A DNA stretch of 64,000 nt from positions 1-64,000 of the forward strand of contig NZ_AKKV01000007.1 in the NCBI RefSeq assembly GCF_000269865.1, given 5' to 3'. Below, piece by piece: positions 44,020-53,548 of the stretch (positions within the stretch are counted from its first letter, which is position 1; each line of letters starts with the position of its first letter). The notes beneath the pieces are model-generated. The model saw only the letters and a program-made list of their open reading frames with translations. It was not told where the DNA came from and did no database searches. The position numbers were made by a program, and so were the translations under genes. This DNA comes from Fictibacillus macauensis ZFHKF-1 (GTDB taxonomy: Bacteria; Bacillota; Bacilli; Bacillales; Fictibacillaceae).

Positions 44020-45441
44020 TTAAAAATGTATTGCTTTGCCATCAACAGCAAGCGCTGCTTCACCAATCACTTCTGATAGCGATGGATGTGGATGAACGGT
44101 ATGCGCAATTTCAAACGGCGTTGCATCAAGCACGCGAGCAAGTCCTGCTTCAGAAATCATATCTGTTACGTGTGGTCCAATCATATGAACACCTAGAAGG
44201 TCATCCGTTTTCTCGTCCACAACAAGTTTCACAAAACCATCTGATTCACCGTAAACAAGCGCTTTACCAACTGCTTTAAATGGAAATTTCCCAATCTTTA
44301 CAGCATAGCCTTTTTCTTTTGCCTCTTTTTCTGTATAGCCTACGCTTGCCATCTCTGGAGAGGAGTAGATACATTTAGAGATCATGCTATAATCGAGCGG
44401 ATGCGGATTTTCATTACAAAGATGCTCAACGGCTGTAATCCCTTCATGAGAAGCAACATGAGCAAGTTGTAAGCCACCAATCACATCTCCAATCGCATAA
44501 ATATGGCTTTCTGCCGTTTGAAACATATCATTCGTTTCAATAAAGCCGTTCTTAACAGCGATGCTTGTATTTTCAAGACCGATGCCTTCTACGTTCGCTT
44601 GACGTCCAACGGAGACTAGCAATTTTTCAGCGCTATACGTTTCGGTTGTACCTTTACGTTCAGCTGAAATGGAAAGCTGTGCGTCTTTTTGTAAGGTTTC
44701 TGGCAATACTTTCGCACTTGTTACGAGCTTAATGCCTTTTTTCTTTAACAAGCGCGCCGCTTCTTTTGAAATCTCTTCATCTTCGGTTGGTAAAATGCGA
44801 TCGGCATATTCGAGCACCGTAACGTCTACACCAAAATCATTCAGCATCGATGCCCATTCGATGCCAATCACCCCACCACCAACGATGATCATGGAACTAG
44901 GAAGAGATTCCATCGTTAAGGCTTCGTCAGACGAGAGCACGCGCTCACCATCAAATTCAAGCCCAGGCAACGTGCGAGGACGAGAACCTGTCGCAACAAT
45001 TACATTTTGTGGAACAAGCATTTCGTTTTCGCGACCATCTTTAAATTCTACAGAAATTGTGCCTGGCATTGGCGAGAAAATACTCGGTCCTAAAATGCGG
45101 CCCATTCCTTCAAAGACTTGAATGTCGCCTTTTTTCATAAGATGCTTAACACCATTATGAAGCGATTGAACAATGCTTTCTTTACGGCTTTGAACTTGTT
45201 GAAAATCGAGGGATACTCCATCAATTTGCACGCCGAATTCGCTTGCTTTTTTTGCTGTACGATACACTTCAGCACTGCGCAGTAAAGCTTTACTCGGAAT
45301 ACATCCTTTATGTAGACATGTTCCACCAAGCAAACCTTTTTCAACGACTGCTACTTTTTTCCCAAGCTGCGCTGCTCGAATGGCTGCTACATAACCACCC
45401 GTACCGCCACCCAGTATGACTAAATCAAAATCTGTTGCCAT
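44020..45441 (-). CDS. lpdV: Dihydrolipoyl dehydrogenase (E3) of the Bkd complex
   Basis: 473-residue flavoprotein: FAD motif LVILGGGTGGYVAAIRAAQ, redox disulfide GGTCLHKGCIPSK, NAD motif IIVGGGVIGIEWASML and C-terminal His-Glu pair HTVHPHPSLSE. Reoxidises E2 lipoate. A dedicated bkd-operon E3, as in B. subtilis. RBS AAAGGAG. Confidence 0.96.
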   Translation of the reverse strand: MATDFDLVILGGGTGGYVAAIRAAQLGKKVAVVEKGLLGGTCLHKGCIPSKALLRSAEVYRTAKKASEFGVQIDGVSLDFQQVQSRKESIVQSLHNGVKHLMKKGDIQVFEGMGRILGPSIFSPMPGTISVEFKDGRENEMLVPQNVIVATGSRPRTLPGLEFDGERVLSSDEALTMESLPSSMIIVGGGVIGIEWASMLNDFGVDVTVLEYADRILPTEDEEISKEAARLLKKKGIKLVTSAKVLPETLQKDAQLSISAERKGTTETYSAEKLLVSVGRQANVEGIGLENTSIAVKNGFIETNDMFQTAESHIYAIGDVIGGLQLAHVASHEGITAVEHLCNENPHPLDYSMISKCIYSSPEMASVGYTEKEAKEKGYAVKIGKFPFKAVGKALVYGESDGFVKLVVDEKTDDLLGVHMIGPHVTDMISEAGLARVLDATPFEIAHTVHPHPSLSEVIGEAALAVDGKAIHF

Positions 45442-45492
45442 AAATTGGATCTCCTTTAATTCGTTTTACGTAAGAAGCGCTACTTTCTTCGT

Positions 45493-46575
45493 TTATTGTG
45501 GATATACTTTCGCGACTTCTTCTTTACGAAGGACGCGTAAACCGCCTTCTGCGAGCGCTTGAAGTTCATTTTCGCCCGGTTGCACGATGACATCAGCAAT
45601 CCATTCAATGCGTTCGGTAATTTTCTTTACAAATTCTTTGCCATACGCTAAGCCGCCGGTAATGATAATGGCGTCGACTTTTCCGTATAAAACCGCACTA
45701 GCCGCAGCAATTTCTTTCGCCACGCCATAAGCCATCGCCTCATACACCATCGCTGCATCCTTATTGCCATTAGCAATCATTTCTTCGACTTTTACCGCAT
45801 CATTTGTACCAAGATAGCCAACGAGCCCACCTTGTCCTACGAGCTTTTTCATAATTTCTTCTGCATAATACTCACCAGAGAAACAAAGTTCAACCAATTG
45901 TCCCGCCGGTACAGTACCAGCTCGCTCTGGTGAAAAAGGTCCTTCACCATGAAGACCATTATTGACATCTACGACTTTACCATGTTCATGAACACCAACG
46001 GTAATGCCACCGCCCATATGCGTCACAATCAATCGAAGGTCTTCGTATGCCCGACCAAGCTCTGCAGCCGTTCGCCGCGCTACTGCTTTTTGATTTAACG
46101 CATGGAAAATGCTTTTGCGCTCAAGCTCTGGCACGCCAGAAAAGCGTGCAAGTGGCCCCATCTCATCAACAACGACAGGGTCTACAATAAAGGATGGAAT
46201 ATTTAAACCACTTGCTATTTCATACGCCAGAATACCACCTAAGTTAGAAGCATGTTCTCCAGCATAACCTCGTTTTAAATCATGAAGCATGTCATCATTG
46301 ACGGCGTACGTACCACCCTGGATGGGACGAAGCAAACCGCCTCGCCCAACAACAGCGTGTAATTTGGAAATATTAATGCCTTCATGATGTAACGCTTCTA
46401 ATATGGTTTGTTTGCGAAAATCATATTGATCAATAATATGAGAAAACGCCGATAATTCTTCCGTACTATGTCGAATGGTTTTTTCTAAGATCGCGCGTTC
46501 GTTATCGTAAATCCCGATTTTCGTCGACGTCGAGCCTGGGTTGATGACGAGCAAACGATATTCATTCTGGTGCAC
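45493..46575 (-). CDS. buk: Butyrate kinase (branched-chain fatty acid kinase)
   Basis: Acetokinase-family enzyme: [10 protein letters not shown] phosphate motif near the N-terminus, [46 protein letters not shown]. With Ptb it converts branched acyl-CoAs to acids, gaining ATP. GTG start at 46575 follows GGAGGTCTCACTC; an in-frame TTG at 46590 overlaps that site and is rejected. Confidence 0.94.
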   Translation of the reverse strand: MHQNEYRLLVINPGSTSTKIGIYDNERAILEKTIRHSTEELSAFSHIIDQYDFRKQTILEALHHEGINISKLHAVVGRGGLLRPIQGGTYAVNDDMLHDLKRGYAGEHASNLGGILAYEIASGLNIPSFIVDPVVVDEMGPLARFSGVPELERKSIFHALNQKAVARRTAAELGRAYEDLRLIVTHMGGGITVGVHEHGKVVDVNNGLHGEGPFSPERAGTVPAGQLVELCFSGEYYAEEIMKKLVGQGGLVGYLGTNDAVKVEEMIANGNKDAAMVYEAMAYGVAKEIAAASAVLYGKVDAIIITGGLAYGKEFVKKITERIEWIADVIVQPGENELQALAEGGLRVLRKEEVAKVYPQ

Positions 46576-46610
46576 GAGTGAGACCTCCAAATAATAATCC
46601 TTATCGCAAC

Positions 46611-47711
46611 TTAACGAATGCGGTTAGAAAGCACATGTCTTTCATTCACTAGAAATTGGCTTCTAGAATTACGCATTCTTTCAATTCTTTCTTCAGCAAG
46701 ACGATCGGCCGCTACATACGTAGGAATGTTGTCACGTTTTGAAATATCGATAACTTTTGCAATGTTATCATAAATCGTTTCAACTTTCTTTAACGCCCGC
46801 TCACGATTGTAGCCATTTAATTCGTCTGCTACGTTAATAACGCCACCCGCATTAATAACATAGTCTGGTGCATATATAATGCCCATTTCGTGAATAGCGT
46901 CACCATGACGTGTTTCACGAAGCTGATTGTTGGCAGCTCCTGCAATTACTTTTGCTTTAATTTGCCCAATCGTCTCGTCATTAATAATCGCGCCTAGTGC
47001 ACATGGTGCAAAAATATCGCAATCGACGCTATAAATTTCACTTGGATCAACAGCTTTTGCACCAAATTCAGTAACAACACGATCCACTGCTTCTTTATTA
47101 ATGTCCGTTACGATCAGTTGCGCGCCTTCTTCATGAAGGTGACGGCAAAGGTTATATGCCACATGGCCAACACCTTGAACAGCAATGACTTTTCCTTCAA
47201 GAGAATCTGTGCCAAATGCTTCATTCGCTGCTGCTTTCATTCCTTTATATACACCGTAAGCTGTGACAGGAGACGGATTACCCGAAGAACCAAAAGCCGG
47301 AGAAACGCCCGTAACAAATGGTGTTTCTTGATAAATCATATCCATATCTTCTACTGTCGTACCTACATCTTCTGCTGTAATATAACGACCATTTAAGCCT
47401 TGAATGTAACGACCAAAGGCACGGAACATTTCTTCATTTTTATCTTTTTTAGGATCGCCAATGATGACTGTCTTTCCACCGCCAAGGTTTAAGCCAGCTG
47501 CTGCGTTTTTATACGTCATTCCACGCGCTAAACGAAGTGCATCTTCAAATGCTTCTTCTTCTGATTTGTACGTCCACATTCTCGTTCCACCTAGAGCGGG
47601 TCCAAGCGTCGTATCATGAATAACGATAATTGCTTTCAAACCTGATTGTTTATCTTGACACACTACCATTTGTTCGTAATCATAAGTTTCCATATATTTG
47701 AAGTATTCCAT
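46611..47711 (-). CDS. bcd: Leucine dehydrogenase
   Basis: NAD-dependent oxidative deamination of Leu, Val and Ile to 2-oxo acids, the first catabolic step. 366 residues with the substrate-binding lysine region [42 protein letters not shown] and the Rossmann motif [15 protein letters not shown]. Lies between ptb and buk, so the operon handles BCAA from deamination onward. Confidence 0.97.
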   Translation of the reverse strand: MEYFKYMETYDYEQMVVCQDKQSGLKAIIVIHDTTLGPALGGTRMWTYKSEEEAFEDALRLARGMTYKNAAAGLNLGGGKTVIIGDPKKDKNEEMFRAFGRYIQGLNGRYITAEDVGTTVEDMDMIYQETPFVTGVSPAFGSSGNPSPVTAYGVYKGMKAAANEAFGTDSLEGKVIAVQGVGHVAYNLCRHLHEEGAQLIVTDINKEAVDRVVTEFGAKAVDPSEIYSVDCDIFAPCALGAIINDETIGQIKAKVIAGAANNQLRETRHGDAIHEMGIIYAPDYVINAGGVINVADELNGYNRERALKKVETIYDNIAKVIDISKRDNIPTYVAADRLAEERIERMRNSRSQFLVNERHVLSNRIR

Positions 47712-47734
47712 GTTTCATTCCTCCTAATAGTTGT

Positions 47735-48640
47735 TCATTCAGATTCGTTTTGTAAAGATGTGATGGCGAGCGCGATCGAATAGAGTTTACTTTGCGCAGA
47801 ATCCGATCGTGATGTTAAAACAATCGGCGCTTTGGCACCTGCAATCATTCCGCCATTTTTAGCGTGTGCAAAGTAGACGAGAGATTTATACAGTACATTG
47901 CCTACCTCAATGGAAGGAACCATTAATATATCCGCACGCCCTGCCACTTCTCCATCAATATGCTTCATTTTTGCAGCATGGAGATTAATAGCATTGTCTA
48001 GTGCTAATGGACCATCAACGATACACCCTTGAAGTTGACCGCGACGATTCATCGTCGTTAAAAGTGAGGCATCGGTTGTTGCGCTCATCGCTGGATTGAG
48101 TGTTTCAACAGCGGCCAGAACAGCTACCTTTGGTAAAGGTACACCCATTCCCCTTGCCACAGCTGCTGCATTTTCAATGATTTGTGCTTTTTGCGTTACA
48201 TCTGGGGCGATATTCATGCCCGAATCGGTTATAAAAAGCAAGCGATCATAGCCTGGGACTTCAAAAACGGCCACGTGAGACAATACATTACCCGTGCGTA
48301 ATCCGTATTCTTTATTTAAGACAGCCTTCATTAATGTCGCTGTTGGCACATGCCCTTTCATTAAAATATGCGCATCCCCAAAGTGAACAGCTTTTACTGC
48401 TTCTAGCGAGGCGTGAGCAGCGTCGGTGGGAAAGACTTCTAGCTCGTGTGAGCGCTGCAACTCATGTTTGTGCAGTAAGCGTTGGATTGCTTGTTCATCT
48501 CCGTACAAGCGAAAGGATGCTAATCCAAGGTTATACGCTTCTTTTACACTAAGGATCACTTCCTCATCCTCTGCATGAGCGACCGCGATGATTTTCTTTG
48601 CTTGCTCAGAAATGGCGGATACTACGTGTTCTAATTTCAC
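47735..48640 (-). CDS. ptb: Phosphate butyryltransferase
   Basis: Acyl-CoA to acyl phosphate. 301 residues of the PTA/PTB family (VAHAEDEEVILSVKEA, GHVPTATLMKAVLNKEYGLR, FITDSGMNIAPDV). First gene of the bkd operon. GTG start at 48640 chosen because AAAGGAGGCGAAGAA precedes it; the frame to 48661 would contain that site. A sigma-54 promoter lies about 40 bases upstream. Confidence 0.94.
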   Translation of the reverse strand: MKLEHVVSAISEQAKKIIAVAHAEDEEVILSVKEAYNLGLASFRLYGDEQAIQRLLHKHELQRSHELEVFPTDAAHASLEAVKAVHFGDAHILMKGHVPTATLMKAVLNKEYGLRTGNVLSHVAVFEVPGYDRLLFITDSGMNIAPDVTQKAQIIENAAAVARGMGVPLPKVAVLAAVETLNPAMSATTDASLLTTMNRRGQLQGCIVDGPLALDNAINLHAAKMKHIDGEVAGRADILMVPSIEVGNVLYKSLVYFAHAKNGGMIAGAKAPIVLTSRSDSAQSKLYSIALAITSLQNESE

Positions 48641-48672
48641 TTCTTCGCCTCCTTTCACCACTCTTATCTATA

Positions 48673-48690
48673 TTGCAAGTTCTGTGCCAA
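48673..48690 (-). promoter_or_regulatory. Sigma-54 (SigL) promoter of the bkd operon
   Basis: On the minus strand TTGGCACAGAACTTGCAA has the -24 element TGGCAC and the -12 element TTGCA in the exact spacing of sigma-54 promoters. BkdR, encoded just upstream, is the cognate activator in B. subtilis. Confidence 0.92.
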
Positions 48691-48699
48691 CTTTTCCAC

Positions 48700-48783
48700 G
48701 TCGTCAAAAGGCGGATTTGCGTATTTTTTTCATCCTTACTATGAAAGCGATTGCAAACCATGAATAATATTGCATGCAAGTTT
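48700..48783. promoter_or_regulatory. Likely BkdR activator-binding region
   Basis: About 25-95 bp upstream of the -24 element. Direct-repeat-like sequence TTGCAAACC (48752-48760) and TTGCATGCAAG (48771-48781) is seen; no consensus is known to me. Assigned by position only. Confidence 0.3.
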
Positions 48784-50826
48784 TTACATCATATGATATT
48801 TTTCAAGTTTATAATACAAACTTCGCAGCGAAATGCCTAATACTTTTGCACATTTCGTTTTATTTCCCTCAAAGCGTTGCAACGTTTGTTCAATAATTTG
48901 CTGTTCAACACGTTCTAGCTGATCCGCTAAGGACGCCTCACTCTGTTCATGTGTTGGTAGCTGCTCGCGATGTTGTTGTAACGGCGGCGCAAGCGCAATG
49001 TGCTCCGAGCCAATCATATGCGCTAATAGCGGCATATGAATCATCGCTCGTCCTAGTACATTTTCAAGCTCTCGCACGTTACCTGGCCAATCATATTGTT
49101 GTAAAACGAGGAGCGCCTCCTGTGTTACTCCTTCTACATTCTTTCCATAGTCTTGATTAAGCTTATGAATTAAATGCTGACATAACAAGGGGATATCCTG
49201 TTTTCGTGACCGTAATGGGGGGATGAAGATGGGCATCCGATTTAAGCGATAGTATAAATCTTCTCGAAAAATACCTTCACCAATTTTTCGTTCTAGATTC
49301 ATATTCGTTGCAGCAATCACACGAACATCAATCGGAATAGAAGTCGTACCGCCTACTTTACGAATTTCTTTTTCTTGCAAAACGCGTAACAGTTTTGCTT
49401 GCATTTGCGGTGCTAATTCACCAATCTCATCTAAAAAAATGCTCCCGCCATTTGCTTCTTCAAATAACCCTCGCTTGCCGCCGCGAACGGCACCTGAAAA
49501 TGCACCTTCCACGTAACCAAACAATTCGCTTTCTAAGAGCGACTCCGAAAGAGCAGCACAATTCACACGAATAAACTTGTTATACTTGCGAGCACTACCA
49601 TTATGAATGGCATGTGCAAATAGTTCTTTACCTGTTCCAGATTCACCGCGCAATAATACCGTCGCTGGCGTGGATGCAGCAAGTCCAGCTTGCTCGATGG
49701 CAAACTTCATTTCCTCAGATTGACCGCGGATGTCTTCAAACGAATATTTTGCTTCGAGCGTTCGAATAATTTGGCGTGCCCGGCTGAGTTCTTCTGTTAA
49801 GGATTTAATTTCTGATACGTCGTGCACAACGCCAACGCTGCCTTTCAGCTGGCCGTCTACAATGACAGGCGCAACATTTACAATCACATCTCTTTTTTGT
49901 GGACCAACCTTCAATCGTGCACCGCGAATCGGTTTTCGATTGTTTAACACTTGCATGTGAATGCTTTCTCCTTCAGAAATGTCGATGGCCGCTGGATGCC
50001 CAATAACATTTTCTGAGGAAAGACCGGTTAACTTCGTATAAGCTGGGTTTACCATCATGTTGTTTCCGTGTTCATCGACGACTGAGATCGCTTCTTCCGA
50101 AGACTGTATGATGGCTTTGAGCATCGATTCAATGCTTTTTAAATTGGTCACTTCTTCTGCTAAATCAATCATTTCAGTAATATCGCGAAAAACAGCAAAA
50201 GCGCCGACTTTTACACCGTATTCATCGACAACAGGAATGCGGGTCGTAATAATTCTCGTCCCATTATCAAGCACTTGCTCTTGATTGATCTCCTCTTTTC
50301 CGTCTCTCATCACTTTTGGCAGACGACTCGTCGGAATCACATCGGTTATTAGCTGACCGATGACTTCTTCTTTTCGACAGCTTGTCATCTTTTCAGCACT
50401 TTTATTAAATAACGTAACTTTTGAATCCACATTAATGGCAATCATGCCATCATGCGCCGATTCTAAAATGGCATTAATCTTATGTAACTTACTCTTATAA
50501 GAAGGAATATAGTCTTCACTTGTCGCTAGCGTTTGGCAAAATCTCCATGCTTTACTAGCGGGTATGACCGTTACAGTAGGCCCCCCCATCGCTTTTGCTG
50601 CTTGGAGTGATAACCCTTCCGTAAAATCAAAGATAAAATCGACATGTCCCTTCTTAGGATCTTCCATTGATTGCAATGGAAATAAAAATTGTTGTGCTAA
50701 TCGTTGCATCATAGAAGAGGGTGTAGAGGTTATGACCGCTTCGATTTGTAACACACGAGTGGAAGCCAGTAAACGTACGAACGCATCGATTTGTTCTCCC
50801 GATCCATAAATGACAGCTTTTTGCAT
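48784..50826 (-). CDS. bkdR: Sigma-54-dependent activator BkdR
   Basis: 680 residues from ATG at 50826 (GAGGAG upstream). An N-terminal Rossmann-like segment (1-90), two PAS domains (about 108-210 and 225-335), an AAA+ domain with Walker A GESGTGKE, the sigma-54-contact loop and Walker [12 protein letters not shown], and a C-terminal Fis-type helix-turn-helix ([26 protein letters not shown]). The contact loop reads GAFSGA, not GAFTGA. Divergence-free: same strand as the bkd operon it activates, 140 bp before ptb. Confidence 0.94.
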   Translation of the reverse strand: MQKAVIYGSGEQIDAFVRLLASTRVLQIEAVITSTPSSMMQRLAQQFLFPLQSMEDPKKGHVDFIFDFTEGLSLQAAKAMGGPTVTVIPASKAWRFCQTLATSEDYIPSYKSKLHKINAILESAHDGMIAINVDSKVTLFNKSAEKMTSCRKEEVIGQLITDVIPTSRLPKVMRDGKEEINQEQVLDNGTRIITTRIPVVDEYGVKVGAFAVFRDITEMIDLAEEVTNLKSIESMLKAIIQSSEEAISVVDEHGNNMMVNPAYTKLTGLSSENVIGHPAAIDISEGESIHMQVLNNRKPIRGARLKVGPQKRDVIVNVAPVIVDGQLKGSVGVVHDVSEIKSLTEELSRARQIIRTLEAKYSFEDIRGQSEEMKFAIEQAGLAASTPATVLLRGESGTGKELFAHAIHNGSARKYNKFIRVNCAALSESLLESELFGYVEGAFSGAVRGGKRGLFEEANGGSIFLDEIGELAPQMQAKLLRVLQEKEIRKVGGTTSIPIDVRVIAATNMNLERKIGEGIFREDLYYRLNRMPIFIPPLRSRKQDIPLLCQHLIHKLNQDYGKNVEGVTQEALLVLQQYDWPGNVRELENVLGRAMIHMPLLAHMIGSEHIALAPPLQQHREQLPTHEQSEASLADQLERVEQQIIEQTLQRFEGNKTKCAKVLGISLRSLYYKLEKYHMM

Positions 50827-50957
50827 AGGACACTCCTCATGCTTTGCAATAAATTTCATAACCATCATATCGTTATATGAAATGAATTGCAACCTCCTTC
50901 TAATGACAAGGCTTACATTTTCCAGTACACTAAAAGAAGAATAAAGGGGGAATCCTT

Positions 50958-51203
50958 ATGCAGCGCCTTGTTGCCTTACTTATTATGCTTATCCCTGGAA
51001 TCATTGGTGTGATTGGTGTCAAACTGATGAGAGATGTTTTGTTTGGAATTGTCCATCGTGGCTTCTTTTCGTTAACACTTCAATTTATTATCGGCTTGCT
51101 GATGCTTCTCGGCGGCCTAGCTTTTGTCGGTGGCTTCATTTTTTATCGCGACCGCAAACGTAATAAAGTACAACCGAAATTCCAGCGCAAGCCTTCTTCC
51201 TAA
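50958..51203 (+). CDS. yqzF: Small membrane protein YqzF (DUF2627)
   Basis: 81 residues with two transmembrane helices (LVALLIMLIPGIIGVIGV and FIIGLLMLLGGLAFVGGFIFY) and a basic tail. It is divergent from bkdR, as in B. subtilis. Function unknown. RBS AAAGGGGG. Confidence 0.83.
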   Translation: MQRLVALLIMLIPGIIGVIGVKLMRDVLFGIVHRGFFSLTLQFIIGLLMLLGGLAFVGGFIFYRDRKRNKVQPKFQRKPSS

Positions 51204-51206
51204 CTT

Positions 51207-51242
51207 GTATAAAAAAAAGAGCGATAAACTATGAGCGCTCTT
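51207..51242 (+). terminator. yqzF terminator
   Basis: AAAGAGCG pairs with CGCTCTTT around a loop of about 12 nt, then T8. It also lies directly before the stop end of the facing propeller gene. Confidence 0.8.
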
Positions 51243-51246
51243 TTTT

Positions 51247-52362
51247 TTATGAACAAAAAGTACCAATGGTCACACCAAACGGAAAACTTCCAACTGGTAC
51301 TTCCGCGACGACAGTATTGGTCCGTAAATCAATGACAGAGACGTTGCTTGAAAGTGCATTGGCGACATACGCATAGCGACCGTCAGGCGTAATGGCAATG
51401 CCTGTAGTCAATTGCCCGCCCGTCGGAATGACCGCGGTTTGTGTGTTGTTAACCGTATCGATGACCGTAACCGTTCCGTTTGTCGTATCGGTCGCATATA
51501 GACGCGAACCGTCAGGCGATAACGCCAAATAGTTCGGATTGGACACATTTGCAATTGTCGCGCTTACCGTATTAGTCAGAACATCGATTACACTTATGGA
51601 ATCGTCATCGCGATTAGCTACGTAGGCTGTCGTTCCATCACGCGAAAAGACAATGCCTGCTGGATTACCGCCAACGTTAATCGTCGCCGTTACCGTATTG
51701 TTACTCGTGTCAATCACGTCTATCGTATTAACATTTGTACCGGCAACGTAAGCTACACTACCATTAGGCGAGATAGCGATCGTGCCGGCAATGCCGCTAA
51801 CCGGAATAACGGCAACGATCGTATTCGTCGCCGTCTCGACTACCGTAACCGTTTCCGCCAAAAAGTTTGCTACATATAAATAGGCATTATTGGGCGTTAA
51901 GGCGAGATCGACCGGACTCGTAATGCCTGTAATCGTCGTGATGGTTTCACCCGTTGTGCTCGCTACGACGGAAATCGTATTATCCGCTAAATTCGCCACG
52001 TAAAGAAGCGATTGATCGGACGATAATACGAGCGACCGTGGTTGTGTCTCGACCGTATAAGTGGCAATGACCGTATTCGTTGCCGTATTGATTACAGAAA
52101 CCGTAGATGATCCAGAATCGGCGATAAATGCGAGTACAGAACAATTACTAAGTGGATACAGTCCGTAATACAGTGCAGCCACATCACAGCACCCTACCGT
52201 AACTATACTTCCCGATCCAATACGCGCCCCTCTTATACAGCCACTCGTTGTGTCAACACTAAGAAACACAATAGGAAGTGGCGTAGCATACGACGATAAA
52301 AACAGCGTAATGATTTGACCTCTTATGATATGAACGAGGCGAGAACACATGCAATTAGACAT
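51247..52362 (-). CDS. Seven-bladed YVTN beta-propeller protein with Cys-rich N-terminus
   Basis: 371 residues. Seven YVTN-type repeats of about 40-42 residues fill residues 78-368 (starting FIADSGSSTVSVINTATNTV; e.g. YVANRDDDSISVIDVLTNTV; last YVANALSSNVSVIDLRTNTV), enough for a closed propeller. The first 78 residues are different and hold six cysteines (C4, C6, C42, C58, C59, C74); C370 lies at the end. No clear signal peptide. A good SigK-like promoter and strong AGGAGGT suggest mother-cell expression and perhaps a spore-surface role. It is not in the B. subtilis order here. Function unknown. Confidence 0.85.
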   Translation of the reverse strand: MSNCMCSRLVHIIRGQIITLFLSSYATPLPIVFLSVDTTSGCIRGARIGSGSIVTVGCCDVAALYYGLYPLSNCSVLAFIADSGSSTVSVINTATNTVIATYTVETQPRSLVLSSDQSLLYVANLADNTISVVASTTGETITTITGITSPVDLALTPNNAYLYVANFLAETVTVVETATNTIVAVIPVSGIAGTIAISPNGSVAYVAGTNVNTIDVIDTSNNTVTATINVGGNPAGIVFSRDGTTAYVANRDDDSISVIDVLTNTVSATIANVSNPNYLALSPDGSRLYATDTTNGTVTVIDTVNNTQTAVIPTGGQLTTGIAITPDGRYAYVANALSSNVSVIDLRTNTVVAEVPVGSFPFGVTIGTFCS

Positions 52363-52384
52363 GACTTTACCTCCTCTCCTCGTC

Positions 52385-52413
52385 TAGTGTATGACCGATT
52401 AATCCCAATGGTT
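52385..52413 (-). promoter_or_regulatory. SigK-like promoter of the YVTN gene
   Basis: On the minus strand AACC (52410-52413), a 16-nt spacer and CATACACTA (52385-52393). The -10 fits the SigK consensus CATAnnnTA fully; the -35 AACC holds the core AC. It lies 25-50 bases before the ATG. Confidence 0.5.
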
Positions 52414-52433
52414 AGTAGCACAAAAACAAAGAA

Positions 52434-52470
52434 AGCACTATAAAAAGGCAAAATGCCTTTTCATAGTGCT
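52434..52470 (-). terminator. spo0A terminator
   Basis: AGCACTAT-A-AAAAGGC pairs with GCCTTTT-C-ATAGTGCT around an AAAAT loop; the minus-strand tail is TTCTTTGTTTTTG. Confidence 0.85.
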
Positions 52471-52490
52471 TGTGTTGTTTATCGATTCTT

Positions 52491-53285
52491 TCAAACGACT
52501 GATTTATGCTCAATTCGTAATTTATCTGCGACCATCGCGATGAATTCTGAATTCGTTGGTTTTGCTTTCGTCATTGAAACGGTATAGCCGAACAACGAAG
52601 AAATGCTATCAATGTTCCCACGACTCCATGCAACCTCAATGGCATGGCGAATGGCACGCTCTACACGGCTGCTCGTCGTATTAAATTTCTTCGCAATATC
52701 CGGATACAATACTTTTGTAATCGAGCCTAATAGCTCAATATCGTTATACACCATAGAAATTGCTTCACGTAAGTACATGTATCCTTTAATATGAGCCGGA
52801 ACACCAATCTCATGAATAATGCTCGTAATGCTCGCATCTAAGTTACGCGGTTGTTTTACGGCATGTGACGTTTGTCGCGAACTTTGTGGTCTTGTTGAGA
52901 ATCCTTGGTCTGAACCACATACGGCACGAATTTGACTAGCAAGGTTTTCCATATCAAACGGTTTCAAAATAAAATAGGCAACGCCTAAGTCGACCGCTTT
53001 TTTCGTAACATCTTCTTGACCGAACGCTGTAAGCATAATAACCGTTGGCTGAGGGAGCTGCTCGTTTGCTCGAATTCTCTCAAGAACCGCCAAGCCATCG
53101 AGATGCGGCATAATTATATCAAGCACAAGAACGTCCGGCTGGTGCGTCTCCACCATATTTAAACATTCTTGCCCGTTATAAGCCACCCCTTGAACCTCCA
53201 TATCCTCTTGGTTCGTGAGATATTCTTTCAATAAACTAGTTAGTTCTCGGTTATCATCCGCCAAACAAACTTTTATCTTATGCAC
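52491..53285 (-). CDS. spo0A: Sporulation master regulator Spo0A
   Basis: Response regulator of 264 residues. Receiver domain 1-125 with the acidic pocket (DDN at 10-12), phospho-acceptor Asp in [15 protein letters not shown] (about D56) and conserved Thr/Lys (MLTAFGQ, LKPFD). A linker (about 126-145) and the Spo0A-specific DNA-binding domain (about 146-264) follow, with recognition helix region [21 protein letters not shown]. Phosphorelay-driven control of entry into sporulation. Two inverted 0A boxes lie upstream. Confidence 0.98.
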   Translation of the reverse strand: MHKIKVCLADDNRELTSLLKEYLTNQEDMEVQGVAYNGQECLNMVETHQPDVLVLDIIMPHLDGLAVLERIRANEQLPQPTVIMLTAFGQEDVTKKAVDLGVAYFILKPFDMENLASQIRAVCGSDQGFSTRPQSSRQTSHAVKQPRNLDASITSIIHEIGVPAHIKGYMYLREAISMVYNDIELLGSITKVLYPDIAKKFNTTSSRVERAIRHAIEVAWSRGNIDSISSLFGYTVSMTKAKPTNSEFIAMVADKLRIEHKSVV

Positions 53286-53420
53286 GAATATTCCTCCCTA
53301 TCTTACATTTTCTTCTATTCCACTTTAGTATTTCCACAAAAAACCTGTTTTCCCTTTATTTTTTCTCAAAATATTGTTTTTTTAGGGAATAAGGCGTATA
53401 TTCTTCAATTATCTCATGTT

Positions 53421-53458
53421 TTCGACACTTCTCATCTTTTCCATATGAAGATGTCGAA
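53421..53458. promoter_or_regulatory. Two inverted 0A boxes upstream of spo0A
   Basis: TTCGACA (53421-53427, TGTCGAA on the minus strand) and TGTCGAA (53452-53458) are exact matches to the Spo0A box core in opposite orientation, 24 bp apart, and 135-175 bp upstream of spo0A. Autoregulation is known in B. subtilis. A possible vegetative -10 (TACAAT on minus, 53479-53484) lies further upstream. Confidence 0.65.
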
Positions 53459-53508
53459 TTTTCTTTATGTATTGTTATTGTACAAAATATTCCTGTAAAA
53501 GTCTAAGG

Positions 53509-53548
53509 AAAAAAAGCAGAGATGGCTCGTTAGCCGGCTCTCTGCTTA
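53509..53548 (-). terminator. spoIVB terminator overlapping its stop codon
   Basis: On the minus strand AAGCAGAGA pairs with TCTCTGCTT, then T7. The 5' arm encodes the C-terminal residues of SpoIVB and the stop lies in the loop. Confidence 0.85.

Noticed and set aside
53286-53400. SigH promoter of spo0A
   Set aside because: Looked for AGGAWWT and GAAT at the right distance on minus; only weak, wrongly spaced candidates.
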